A stretch of 64,000 nucleotides of DNA. Origin: JBAXQQ01 sp037131695 (lineage in GTDB: Bacteria > Armatimonadota > Hebobacteria > CAIYQO01). Below are positions 27,130 to 36,960 of the stretch, one piece after another. A program made the translations under genes and the position numbers. Each line of letters begins with the position of its first letter. Within the stretch, counting starts at the first letter, position 1. The stretch covers positions 1 to 64,000 of the forward strand of contig CAZWZF010000005.1 in NCBI GenBank assembly GCA_964638715.1, written 5' to 3'. A model generated the notes under the pieces. It was not told the DNA's origin and did not search any database. It saw only the letters and a list, made by a program, of their open reading frames with translations.

Positions 27130-30100
27130 ATGTTAAATAATCTGTTAGCGAAGTTCGTATTAGTAGTCATGCTTTTAGCGTTGACAACCAGCGGAATTCT
27201 GGCGGTGGATCCAGTTATTGCTGATAAAGATACCGGCAGCATTAATGTGGAAACTAACCGTTGCAAGGCGCGTTTTGAAATGGGTCTGTTAGTTTATCTG
27301 CAAAATAAACTGAAGAATCGGGTGATGATAGATAACTCACTTGACCCGAATATTCCGACAGGATTCCGTACAGCTTTATATGTCGCGGACAAACCAAAGA
27401 CAGAACCTTACTGGATTTACCCGGTTAGTGACGGCGATAAAAAATCTGTTGTTACAATAAAAGAATCAGACCGAAGTTCGGTGACTGTATCATTTAAGGG
27501 ATTGGCGGCGCAACAGGGTACTACCCGCCAGTTTTATGATGACGCGGAATTAATAGTTACTGTGGCGGTTGATACTAAAAGCGGCGATATATTAGTTAAA
27601 ACATCCGGAACAAGTCCATCCAAGTTGGTGATAGGTTCGTCATTCGCCTATTCAGGACTTATGACCCAATCGTATAATTACACCACTGCCAGTTCCGGAC
27701 TGAAACAGTATATTGATTTAAAAACTAATAAACGGTCTACCAGTATACTTGAATGGTCAAATCTTAACCATGGCAAGCGAATGGGATTAAAAGGCGGGTT
27801 ATGGCCGGCGGCGGTTACAGTACAGGCATCCGCAATTGATCCGACGGCAAGTTTTTCCGTTTGGGCTGATGATGATGTGCCACGGTCAAAATATTTGATA
27901 GAATCAGGTAAAGGCAATGCCTACGCGACTTATGAAATGCCTCCTTTTGATAATAATCATCAGGCTGATTCCGTAACATGGCATGTTAATGTTTTTGACG
28001 GTGGCTGGACTGCCGCGGCGACACCGTTCGCGGAGTCATTGAAACGCCGCAGTATGGTGGATGCCCGCGCGTCATGGCGTAATGATATTTCATTGATTAT
28101 ATTTGCCAATGGTCCGGGGACAACATGGCTTAATTCATACAAAGCGGCATTTCCGCCGGAAGTGCGAAAACATATTCTTATCTGGCTGCCGCAGTCATGG
28201 CGGACATTAACAAATACACGGGATGCCAAAACACAGGATGCCTATTATTGGGATAATAATTTTACTGACCAGACAAAAGCAGATATCAATGCCGCTATAG
28301 AAGCGGGATTCCGTGTATCATGTTATACCAATCCGCATTATAACTGGGGCAGCTGGAATCAGGTGATTGATCCGGAAATCGCGGAGATAGTCAAAGGTTT
28401 TGCTGCTTTGCCCAGCACGTGCCCGGTCAGTCAGGAACCGGTGCAATATACCGGAAATACATTGGCATATACGCCGTATCGTGAGCACATGCTTCGCACT
28501 TATAAACATATTTTTGACAATATGGATATTAGCATATATATGGATACCATGCACCAGACCATGCTGGATGGTCGCGGTCGCGGGGTTGATGGCATGAGCA
28601 GTTATGAAGGTGCGTTAAAGTTCTTCCGCGGTGCCCGCACATTGAAAAAGGAACAATTTATTGGGATAGAAAATCTAACTGAATTGGGGGTTATGGGTGG
28701 ATGTGCAGACTATGGTCTGTTCTTTGATTTAGAATGGTCAAGAGGATGGGAAAAATATAAAGCAGCAAATACACATCCGATTGAGAGTTATTTATTCCGG
28801 GGAACATCACTGCAGGTTTCGCAACGGGTTAATACCGGTGTTTCCGGTGGCGCACGTTATTATCATCTGGCAGAAGAGATTTCAGAACGTATTGGCACCA
28901 TTGCCACCACTGAATGGCCATTTCAGAATGATAGTCCGGTTAATAAACTTGATACGCCGGAGAGAAAGCATTGGTTTGCTAAAGTTCAACTTTATACTCA
29001 ACGTGGTTTGCGTCCATATTTTCCAGAGAAATGGGAAGATGGGGTGATGAGTTATTTGAAAGCGAATGATGGCACAATATTTACTTATGAAGAAACTGAT
29101 TATGGTTCACGATTAGTTGAACGTTCACCCAAAGGAAATATAATTCATTCTGCCCGAGTATGGAAAAAGAATACTCTGAAAACTAAAGATGGTGAGGTGA
29201 TCGGTTGGATTGGGAGAACTGATGACGGAACATGGATAGGCCTGGATAGTGATAATAGTGGTTATGTGCTAATGCCAAAAGCGGATGTTGATACACGTTT
29301 ACGCATACGCAGTTTGCCTGAAGGAATATGTCTTAAAAATGTCGTGGTGACAGATAATATTGTAACTTTTAGCTTATCCAAATTAGCGTCAGACGAAGGA
29401 AAAAAATATACCGGCAAGACTGTTCCCGTTGGGTTTACTTCCTCAAAACCGGTATTGCGGATAGCATCGCCGGAAAATTCACGGATAACAATCAATGAAG
29501 GTAATACTACTGAATTGCCTCTTGATACTTCATTGGCATTCATATTAACAAAAGGAGTTATTGCACCATTTGAAAGCAGTTCTGCTTTTAGTATAGCTTT
29601 ACCGGCAAACCAGAATATGACCGGTGGTAAAGGTGAGATATTTAATGTGTTGGGTAATTGGGATCAGAAATGGAACGCATCGGTGATAGGACCGATAAAC
29701 CCCCGTCCCGGAACTATATATAGTTTTAGTTTTGATGCCGCCAGAATAGATAAAAAAAGTTCAGCATTAACCTGTTTTATGACAAGTGGTGGCACGCATG
29801 GTTCCGGATTTTTCAAAGAAATCGGTAATGTCATGCTGAATAATGACGATTTACAACGTTTTACGGTTGCTGGGGTACGAAATGTTTCTATGGTATGTGC
29901 CTGGGACCGTACCCTGGCGGTACGTATTTATGGTATAGGTGAAGTAAAAAACCTTTCGACTATAGATTTCATTCGTCCGGAATTGTCAGTGTCAGACACA
30001 GCACTGATAGATCTTGGTACTGTTAAACCGGGACAGGCATCTGAATTATCTGCGGGTAGAAAAGTGATTAATTCACAGACTGAAGTGATAAAGATTAGCG

Positions 30101-30477
30101 AAAATATCTGGCGTACAGTACTGTACGGTACTGCCAATATTACCGCACCTGCTGATAAACTATATTTACAGTCAATTGATAACGTCGGCGCGACAATAAT
30201 CGGAGATGACGCTAAAAACTTTGAGTTTGATAAAGGCGGGCAATCGCTGAAGTTTGTTGGGACAGATGGCAACCCCGGTCTGGAAGGCGGGGAAAATCCG
30301 GAATCTGAAAATATTTCGGTGCGATTTACCGGTAATGAAAAGCCTGGTAAATATAAAACCACGATACGTATTGTTACGCAGGCATGCAATACCGGCATCT
30401 GCTCTGATGGAAAAGGCACTTTGCCACCTGTAAACTTATATTATATTGATATTCCTGTCACCGTTGAGGTGAAGTGA
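27130..30477 (+). CDS. Secreted DUF6259-like glycosidase with C-terminal module shared with the sialate O-acetylesterase
   Basis: 1115 aa. I start at ATG 27130, with AGGTGAGG 6 bp upstream; an in-frame GTG at 27118 lies inside that ribosome site. The signal peptide ends LTTSGILA. The catalytic body is paralogous to the protein at 20677: MDISIYMDTMHQ (Asp ~470) and GIENLTELGVMGG (Glu ~512), then RGLRPYFPEKWEDGVMSY. Two further domains follow: a sandwich at ~800-945 that resembles a CBM, and a terminal module (~955-1115) with GDDAKNFEF, PESENISVRFTG and PPVNLYYIDIPV, nearly the same as the end of the protein at 13156. A sorting or wall-association role for the module is possible. Confidence 0.65.
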   Translation: MLNNLLAKFVLVVMLLALTTSGILAVDPVIADKDTGSINVETNRCKARFEMGLLVYLQNKLKNRVMIDNSLDPNIPTGFRTALYVADKPKTEPYWIYPVSDGDKKSVVTIKESDRSSVTVSFKGLAAQQGTTRQFYDDAELIVTVAVDTKSGDILVKTSGTSPSKLVIGSSFAYSGLMTQSYNYTTASSGLKQYIDLKTNKRSTSILEWSNLNHGKRMGLKGGLWPAAVTVQASAIDPTASFSVWADDDVPRSKYLIESGKGNAYATYEMPPFDNNHQADSVTWHVNVFDGGWTAAATPFAESLKRRSMVDARASWRNDISLIIFANGPGTTWLNSYKAAFPPEVRKHILIWLPQSWRTLTNTRDAKTQDAYYWDNNFTDQTKADINAAIEAGFRVSCYTNPHYNWGSWNQVIDPEIAEIVKGFAALPSTCPVSQEPVQYTGNTLAYTPYREHMLRTYKHIFDNMDISIYMDTMHQTMLDGRGRGVDGMSSYEGALKFFRGARTLKKEQFIGIENLTELGVMGGCADYGLFFDLEWSRGWEKYKAANTHPIESYLFRGTSLQVSQRVNTGVSGGARYYHLAEEISERIGTIATTEWPFQNDSPVNKLDTPERKHWFAKVQLYTQRGLRPYFPEKWEDGVMSYLKANDGTIFTYEETDYGSRLVERSPKGNIIHSARVWKKNTLKTKDGEVIGWIGRTDDGTWIGLDSDNSGYVLMPKADVDTRLRIRSLPEGICLKNVVVTDNIVTFSLSKLASDEGKKYTGKTVPVGFTSSKPVLRIASPENSRITINEGNTTELPLDTSLAFILTKGVIAPFESSSAFSIALPANQNMTGGKGEIFNVLGNWDQKWNASVIGPINPRPGTIYSFSFDAARIDKKSSALTCFMTSGGTHGSGFFKEIGNVMLNNDDLQRFTVAGVRNVSMVCAWDRTLAVRIYGIGEVKNLSTIDFIRPELSVSDTALIDLGTVKPGQASELSAGRKVINSQTEVIKISENIWRTVLYGTANITAPADKLYLQSIDNVGATIIGDDAKNFEFDKGGQSLKFVGTDGNPGLEGGENPESENISVRFTGNEKPGKYKTTIRIVTQACNTGICSDGKGTLPPVNLYYIDIPVTVEVK

Positions 30478-30496
30478 TATTATAAGGAAGATAATA

Positions 30497-31525
30497 ATGA
30501 ATAAAAATTACAAACCAGTAAAATTAATGCATTGTGATTTAAATTGGACCAGTCATGGTCCATCTGCTCCGCACGAATGGGCATTTGTAGACCCGGAAGA
30601 ATATTTTAAATGGCACATGGAGATTGGCACAAATGTCATGTATTGCCAGGCTTATATATTCGGTGGAACTGCGCTTTACTCATCAAAACTTGGTCCGGTG
30701 GCACCGGGACCGGGACAGCAGTTGTTTCCATCATTATATCGACTTGCTCGTAACGCTGGAGTGCCGGTATGGTCATATTTTTGTGTTGGCGCTGATTTGG
30801 TAATGAGCAATCACTGCGGACATTGGGTTGTTCCTGGCAGTCGTGAATGGACAAACAGTCCCGGTTCAATTCCATTTCCTTATGGATTTTTGGCGCCGGA
30901 ATCAGCATGGACTGACCTTCTTTGCGCGCGTGTTCGCGAATTTTTATCGATGTATCCGGTCGACTGGTTATTATTTGATTGGTTTGGCTATGGCGGATTA
31001 ACACCTAATGATGACCCGGTTGTGCCGGCGGAATACGCGAAAGAACCATTTAAGAGAATTATTGGTCATGAAATGCCGGCAACATCAGTAGAGATATCAC
31101 CTGCTGAACAGATGCAATATAAACGTACTATATTGGCTGAACAATTTTACCGTCTTCGCGACGCGGTGCGCGAAACAAGCTCGGATACAAAGATTCTATT
31201 CAATGTGCCATATTGGGCACCGGCAGAAGAAATTTGGGTTAATCACCCCATGTTGAATGAAAGCGACGGACTGTTTGCCGAGTGTTCCCGCCGTGATGTT
31301 GTGGATTGGTTATTGGAAATAAAGAAACCGAATCAACGGGTAATGACAACCATTACCGGACGTCAGGAGAAAGGCGAATGTGACCCGAATAGTTGGCGCG
31401 AATGGTATGACAAAGGGTGCGATTTTTTTGGATACGCATGGGGAACTCCGCCGGATTTTCGTCCGCATCCACGATATAATTCAGAACTGGAAATAGTCAG
31501 GGCAGCATTTAAAGAGATGGCATAA
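30497..31525 (+). CDS. Cytoplasmic TIM-barrel glycosidase-like protein of unknown family
   Basis: 342 aa, no signal peptide. I do not recognise a named family. What is visible is a barrel-like alternation with acidic strand ends: DWLLFDWFGYGG near residue 155, NESDGLFAECSRRDVVDW near 250-270 and a C-terminal DFFGYAWGTPPDF. This pattern is common in GH29/GHL-type proteins that use an Asp at the end of strand 4. It lies 19 bp after one large secreted glycosidase and 12 bp before another, so it is firmly inside the operon and probably processes the imported product. Ribosome site AAGGAAG precedes the ATG. Confidence 0.5.
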   Translation: MNKNYKPVKLMHCDLNWTSHGPSAPHEWAFVDPEEYFKWHMEIGTNVMYCQAYIFGGTALYSSKLGPVAPGPGQQLFPSLYRLARNAGVPVWSYFCVGADLVMSNHCGHWVVPGSREWTNSPGSIPFPYGFLAPESAWTDLLCARVREFLSMYPVDWLLFDWFGYGGLTPNDDPVVPAEYAKEPFKRIIGHEMPATSVEISPAEQMQYKRTILAEQFYRLRDAVRETSSDTKILFNVPYWAPAEEIWVNHPMLNESDGLFAECSRRDVVDWLLEIKKPNQRVMTTITGRQEKGECDPNSWREWYDKGCDFFGYAWGTPPDFRPHPRYNSELEIVRAAFKEMA

Positions 31526-31537
31526 AGGTATAGCAAT

Positions 31538-34500
31538 ATGAAAAATCACCAGGTTTATAGCATAAATAACTGCAGATTGATATTTGTCGCAATAATAATG
31601 TTGCTGATATCAGCAGTATCGGTATCAGCATATGATTCTGCCCGGGCGCAGGGAAAAATACCACCGCAATACAGTCCATGGATAGAAACGACAAAACTTG
31701 ACCCAAAGACATTGTTTCTGTGGAAATTTAGTGCCGGTGATGATAATAGAGTAGATGTAAATGTTGATGAAAAGGAAGAAATGATAGAGCAGGATGCCCT
31801 GGACCCGGAGATTAATGGTGATGCAGAAATAGTGGAAAAGGCCGGCAAATTCGGTAGCGGTTTGGTGGTTAAAGGCAAGGGATACGCATCCGGACCGGCA
31901 ACCCTGGGCAGATTGTTAGCCTGTGAAGATGGATTTACCATAGACTTCTGGTTAAAACCGGATAAGATGAAAAGTAACTGCACTGTTCTGGATTTACCTG
32001 CAAAAAACGGCAATTCATTAGTGAAAATAGAGATATCTCCGGATAATAATGTTGTGTTATTAATTAATGGCAAAGAACAAATGAAACAACCATTTGCCGA
32101 TATTGCAGATGGTTGGCATTTTGTGGCGTTGACCATTGATGGTGGCGCAGACAGGAGTTCAGTGCAATTAACTATAGATGACCAGACATTGCGTGCCGGG
32201 TCACCGGCATGGTTGAAAGGTATTGCCGGACAACTGGGGACAATGTTGTCAGTGGGCGGTAATAAATCCGGTCAGGGATTTATTGGAACTATTGATGAAG
32301 TCCGTCTGACATCCGGTGTCCGCTATTTTTATGACTGGAAAATTGGTGTTCAGGAGTTGCGGGGTGATAGAAAAGAGATGCCCATACAAACACCATATTT
32401 TAAACGTGGTAATATATTGGCACATTTTGGATTTGATAATATTATTACACCGGATGCGCCATCTGCGATAAATGTGGATGGTAAAAATATTCCGTCATTA
32501 TTTAAACCCGGTTTAAAAGGGCAGGCGCTGGATTTAAGCCAGATAAATAAAAGCGGATTTGGCATAAAAAGTTACGGTATAATCCCAGAAAAAAATGGAA
32601 CCATTGAATTCTGGTTTCGACCGTTGGACTGGCATAATTTTTATGTCGGAGATTTTAAAGGTACAGACTTAAAATACACCAGTTTGATTTCTCTCGCTCC
32701 TAAAGGCACCCCGATTTATCAGGCGCCAAAGAGCATTGATATGGTTCTGGGCAGGACATGGGAAGCCGCCAATATGCGCAAAGCTGATGGTACGTCTGCC
32801 ACACCATGGACACCGATACATCCCGGCGTGTGGACCCATGTAATTATAGTAGTTAAAAATGGAGTTCCCACCACTTATTTGAACGGTGTAAGAACCATTA
32901 TCCATCACCTTGGGCTTGCTGTCCGCAATAATGATGTGTTTAAAAAATGGCGTGAAACATCAGGTGGCATAGATGATGGCAACATGATTTTTTCATTTCT
33001 TCAAACCCCCACTTTAATTGATGAGTTCAGCAGTTATTCCTGGGATTTTACCGGTGAAGAAGTATGGAATGCTTATGCCAGATGGTTGCCGGATGCGGCA
33101 AAACAGATGAAACCATTGCCGATATTTAAGGTTGATTATGATTATTTCGCGCATTCATGGAGCATGAAAGAAAAATTAGAGATTAAAGTCGCGTGCTTGC
33201 CTGTTGATGATGTAAAACCTGCCAGTGCAGATATTGAAGTGACAAACGAAAAAGGCGAAAAGTTATTGTCTGTAGAAAAACAGGCATTGGATGATACCGG
33301 CAATGTGGTATTTAATGTGAATCAGGCGCTTCCGTTTGGCAAATATCCGGTATTGGTGCGTTCCCGTGATAATGACGGCAAAATACTGAAAGAAGAAAAA
33401 CTTTCCTATACTCGCGAAAAGCCGGCATGGTATGGTAATAATCTGGGAAAAGAACGCACTGTGCCAAAACCATGGACCCCGGTAAAGGTGACCGGCAATC
33501 AGGTGGAAGTTATAGACCGTGTTATTTCTATTGGAAATGGTGGATTGCCAGCAAAAATTGAAACGCTGAAAATGCAGGTACTGGCATCACCGATTATAAT
33601 GCGCGTCACCAGCACTGTCGGAACTGCGGTGTTGGAAGGTAAAGAGATTAAATTTAACGAAATTTCGCCTGACCGTGTTGCCTGGCAGTCATCACTTGCT
33701 GGTGCCGGGATGACTGCTGATATTGATGCCTGGATGGAGTTTGATGGCTTAATATACTGTAATGTTAATCTGAAACCAGTTGCTGGGACAGAAATAAAGC
33801 TTGATGAATTGGATATAGATTTTCCAATGAATAAAGCGACGGCTTTTCAGTTACTTGCCAATGGTGGTGGCAACGATTTTCGCAATTCATGGATAGCGCG
33901 CATGGTTCCAGATAAACAAGGCAGTGTTTGGAATAGTGTGGATAAACCGCATCAATATTTCACCCGCGCAAACGGCGTCACAAATTTTATGCCGCATATA
34001 TGGTTGGGTGGTGATGATGTTGGTTTGTATTTCGGCGCTGAAAATGACCGTGGATGGACAGTTGATGGGCCAAAACCTGCACAGGAAATAATTCGCCAGG
34101 ACAATACCGTGATATTCCGTATGAATGTTATTCGCGACCCGGTAGTTGTTAAGAAAGATGGTCATCGTTTCCATTTTGTTTTATTGCCGACACCGGCAAA
34201 ACCGGAACCGGCGGATTGGCGAAAACAGATGGCCATCGGTGGAGTAAATTTTGGTGCCTGCGATTCGTTTGGTGGCTTTGAAATGAAAACTGATCCCGCG
34301 GATGCCGCGCCGACTGATACCTTCCGGTTAGAGCCGAAATCATGGGAATATGCCACATCTATGGCATCGCAAAGTAAGGCGAAATGGGGAAGGAATATAC
34401 TTTACTCAGACGCGTCATGGCCACAACCCGGTCCGTCATTTAAGGACTGGAATCATGATTTATGGGCAGGTACCGGACGTGTCGCCTGGACACCGGAATT

Positions 34501-35497
34501 TGAGGATTATGCGGTATGGGCTGTTAATGAATTTCTGCGTCGCGGTTTGATAGATGGGGTATATTGGGATGACGTCAGCGTTGGATACACCTATTCACTG
34601 GCTTCAACTGCATATCCGTATGAAGGCAGTGAAAACAAAAAACGAGTTGGTTTTACCATGCTTGCGCAACGTCGTGCCAGCATGCGTCTGTGGAGACTTT
34701 TTGAGGCAGCAGGCAAAGAACCGTGCATTTGGGCACATATGACAGTATGCTACGAAGTACCACTATTCAGTTTTTGCCGGTATATGAGCAATGGTGAATT
34801 TTCCACCGGGGTACAATATACCAAACCGCGCGATGCCATGGATTTTTGGCAGACAGATACATTGCGGATACTGGGTGATTCAAAAAGATGGGGAACCGGG
34901 GTATCATATTTGACTACATTACCTCGTACTTTACCCATGGGTCCTGCGGCAGAGCAATGGGCTTACCCGCAACGCAGGACAGAAGATGGATTGTATATGA
35001 CAACCGGAATAGCGACAATATCTGACGCGCTAACAGCAAAATTAAAATCAGAAAAGTTTTTTGATAGTCAATTAACAGTATATCCGGCATGGAAATCTGA
35101 AAAGGTATTGAAAGTTATTGCTGATGAAGGTGCACAGATTATATCTGCTGTGTATGCAAATGATACCTGTGCTTACGTAGTTATTGCAAATCGCGATAGA
35201 GAAATTCGTGATGTTAAAATAGATGTCAAAATTGATCAATTGTTTCCGGGTGCTACCGTGGTTAATTGGCGCGATATCGACCCTGGATTAAAGCCACCTA
35301 AAAAAGTAAGGTCAACAGATCAGGAGTTGGAAAATGCAGATCCTGATCCAGATGTGGAAAAAAATAGAGATTTGAATGATGATGGGCCAACTGAAGAAGA
35401 GAAATTAGCAGCGTTGAAAATACAAACGGAAGGGAATACTGTTAAGTTGAAAATTCGTCCACGCGATTACAGAATTTTGATAGTTCAGCCATTTTAA
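31538..35497 (+). CDS. Secreted giant glycosidase, two LamG-like lectin domains plus DUF6067-type catalytic domain
   Basis: 1319 aa, the longest in the window. The signal peptide covers residues ~12-33 (IFVAIIMLLISAVSVSA). Two concanavalin-like LamG domains are seen at ~58-260 (LFLWKFSAGDDN, FTIDFWLKPD, DGWHFVALTIDGG, GTIDEVRLTSG) and ~290-497 (ILAHFGFDNI, GTIEFWFRPLDW, VWTHVIIVVKNG). The rest parallels the genes at 23582 and 52385: PKPWTPVKVTG, WLGGDDVGLYFGAENDRGW, then the barrel with DGVYWDDVSVG (Asp ~1008). The C-terminal sandwich contains an acidic linker (~1265-1295, rich in D and E). The front end has been swapped relative to the CBM9-bearing paralogues, a clear case of module shuffling. 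Confidence 0.65.
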   Translation: MKNHQVYSINNCRLIFVAIIMLLISAVSVSAYDSARAQGKIPPQYSPWIETTKLDPKTLFLWKFSAGDDNRVDVNVDEKEEMIEQDALDPEINGDAEIVEKAGKFGSGLVVKGKGYASGPATLGRLLACEDGFTIDFWLKPDKMKSNCTVLDLPAKNGNSLVKIEISPDNNVVLLINGKEQMKQPFADIADGWHFVALTIDGGADRSSVQLTIDDQTLRAGSPAWLKGIAGQLGTMLSVGGNKSGQGFIGTIDEVRLTSGVRYFYDWKIGVQELRGDRKEMPIQTPYFKRGNILAHFGFDNIITPDAPSAINVDGKNIPSLFKPGLKGQALDLSQINKSGFGIKSYGIIPEKNGTIEFWFRPLDWHNFYVGDFKGTDLKYTSLISLAPKGTPIYQAPKSIDMVLGRTWEAANMRKADGTSATPWTPIHPGVWTHVIIVVKNGVPTTYLNGVRTIIHHLGLAVRNNDVFKKWRETSGGIDDGNMIFSFLQTPTLIDEFSSYSWDFTGEEVWNAYARWLPDAAKQMKPLPIFKVDYDYFAHSWSMKEKLEIKVACLPVDDVKPASADIEVTNEKGEKLLSVEKQALDDTGNVVFNVNQALPFGKYPVLVRSRDNDGKILKEEKLSYTREKPAWYGNNLGKERTVPKPWTPVKVTGNQVEVIDRVISIGNGGLPAKIETLKMQVLASPIIMRVTSTVGTAVLEGKEIKFNEISPDRVAWQSSLAGAGMTADIDAWMEFDGLIYCNVNLKPVAGTEIKLDELDIDFPMNKATAFQLLANGGGNDFRNSWIARMVPDKQGSVWNSVDKPHQYFTRANGVTNFMPHIWLGGDDVGLYFGAENDRGWTVDGPKPAQEIIRQDNTVIFRMNVIRDPVVVKKDGHRFHFVLLPTPAKPEPADWRKQMAIGGVNFGACDSFGGFEMKTDPADAAPTDTFRLEPKSWEYATSMASQSKAKWGRNILYSDASWPQPGPSFKDWNHDLWAGTGRVAWTPEFEDYAVWAVNEFLRRGLIDGVYWDDVSVGYTYSLASTAYPYEGSENKKRVGFTMLAQRRASMRLWRLFEAAGKEPCIWAHMTVCYEVPLFSFCRYMSNGEFSTGVQYTKPRDAMDFWQTDTLRILGDSKRWGTGVSYLTTLPRTLPMGPAAEQWAYPQRRTEDGLYMTTGIATISDALTAKLKSEKFFDSQLTVYPAWKSEKVLKVIADEGAQIISAVYANDTCAYVVIANRDREIRDVKIDVKIDQLFPGATVVNWRDIDPGLKPPKKVRSTDQELENADPDPDVEKNRDLNDDGPTEEEKLAALKIQTEGNTVKLKIRPRDYRILIVQPF

Positions 35498-35564
35498 GGA
35501 TTATGTGAAAATTATGGTATTAATTTGTTATAGATTGTATACAGATTGTTATTTTGCAGGAATA

Positions 35565-35601
35565 ATGGTAATTAATGTATAATTTATAAATGGTAATTAA
35601 T
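35565..35601 (+). promoter_or_regulatory. Direct repeat overlapping the translation start region of the LacI gene
   Basis: ATGGTAATTAAT occurs at 35565-35576 and again at 35590-35601, a 25-bp period, with TATAAT-like sequence between them. The second copy occupies the position where a ribosome binding site should lie, and no Shine-Dalgarno is visible. It may be an autoregulatory or translational control site. Confidence 0.4.
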
Positions 35602-35603
35602 TT

Positions 35604-36701
35604 ATGAAGAGAAATGATATTCAAAATAATATTGGTAATACAAGTAAAAATGCAGATATTACATTAGAAGATGTGGCTAAAAAAGTCGGGTTAAGCCATA
35701 TGTCAGTATCTCGTGCTTTACGTGGCGCGCCAGGTGTAAGCAAAGCAACAATTGATAGGATTATGGCTGTCGTTAAAGATATGGGATATGACCCTGCGAC
35801 GAACCATGCTGCTCGTCGTATGGCGATGAAGAGATATTCTAAAAAAATTTTGAATCAGGTGATTGCTTTATTTTTTCCGCGTGAGTTGCCGACCAGTTAT
35901 TATTATGTACGACTTTATTTAGGTGTGTTAGATGAAGTTGAACAAAATAATTTTGGATTATTAACACATTATGTTAATGACCTTTCAGATGATAAACTCT
36001 TGCCACCATTATTTATGCGCGGCGAAATTGACGGTGTTATAATGCTGTCACCGGACAGAATTGTTCCATTTGTTCATCATTTACGAAATGATACCCCTAT
36101 AAACGATAAACCTATTGTTACTTTGATTGAACCCTTAGCAGGATGTTCTGCAATTTTAACTGATGATTTTAATGGTGGTTATCAGGCTGTAAATCATTTA
36201 CTCGATCTGGGACATCGCCATATTTTGCATTCCGCGTATAAAGAATATACTCATCAACAGCGATTACGAGGATTTAAACAGGCATTTATTGATCGTAATC
36301 TGGATCCGGATAAATATTTACATTATTGTTATTGGAACAACGAGGGCGTGATGCCACCGACGCAGGTGTTTATCGATTTTTTACGTGATAACCCAGAGAT
36401 AACAGGTGTGGTAGCGCCAAATGATGAAATCGCTATTCGGATGTATCAGGTGTTAAATAAAGAAAAGATTGCTGTACCTGGAAGAATTAGTTTGATTGGA
36501 TATGATGATGCATTGCCGTTTGTGGATAAGCTTGGTGAAAATATTCTGACCACCATTGCTTTACCTCTGGAAGAATTGGGACGTGAAGCTGTGCGGCAAT
36601 TAATTAAAATGTTGTTAAATAATGAAGAAGAAAACCGGGAGATAATTTTACCGGTTGCATTAGTAGTACGTTCAACAACCGCGCCACCCTATAATCAATA
36701 A
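35604..36701 (+). CDS. LacI family transcriptional repressor
   Basis: 365 aa. Residues ~19-72 are the LacI helix-turn-helix and hinge helix (ITLEDVAKKVGLSHMSVSRA, then SKATIDRIMAVVKDMGYDPA). Residues ~85-365 are the periplasmic-binding-protein-like sensor (GEIDGVIMLSP, DDFNGGYQAVNHLLDLGHR, TGVVAPNDEIAIRMYQ, ISLIGYDDALPF). It follows a large glycosidase operon. A perfect GTTAGCGCTAAC palindrome lies 44 bp after its stop, and similar sites precede genes at 17945, 20677 and 46769, so it is the best local candidate for a regulator linking glycosidases and pseudopilins. Its effector sugar is unknown. There is no clear ribosome binding site, see the overlapping direct repeat. Confidence 0.9.
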   Translation: MKRNDIQNNIGNTSKNADITLEDVAKKVGLSHMSVSRALRGAPGVSKATIDRIMAVVKDMGYDPATNHAARRMAMKRYSKKILNQVIALFFPRELPTSYYYVRLYLGVLDEVEQNNFGLLTHYVNDLSDDKLLPPLFMRGEIDGVIMLSPDRIVPFVHHLRNDTPINDKPIVTLIEPLAGCSAILTDDFNGGYQAVNHLLDLGHRHILHSAYKEYTHQQRLRGFKQAFIDRNLDPDKYLHYCYWNNEGVMPPTQVFIDFLRDNPEITGVVAPNDEIAIRMYQVLNKEKIAVPGRISLIGYDDALPFVDKLGENILTTIALPLEELGREAVRQLIKMLLNNEEENREIILPVALVVRSTTAPPYNQ

Positions 36702-36744
36702 TTTTCTATAAATTTCAACATGTATAAAATCTTTTCAATAAATG

Positions 36745-36756
36745 GTTAGCGCTAAC
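36745..36756 (+). promoter_or_regulatory. LacI-type operator GTTAGCGCTAAC
   Basis: Perfect 12-bp palindrome between the LacI gene and the GH63-like gene. TATAAA at 36723-36728 is a possible -10 upstream of it. The 260-bp gap also has TATAAT at 36809-36814 but no convincing -35. Confidence 0.65.
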
Positions 36757-36960
36757 TGGGAATAGTGTGTGAGATTGGTACTTTCATAAACACTATATCT
36801 GTTTTTTTTATAATAAATGTGTCGCCTTTTTAAATTTTAACCGATGATTGTGTAGAAAATTGTTGTGGTGACATTGTTGCTGACAGTGCTTACTGTATTT
36901 AGGTAAAGGTGCTTTCTTACAAAAATAGGTTTTGAAGTAAAAATAAAGGAATCGTTATTT

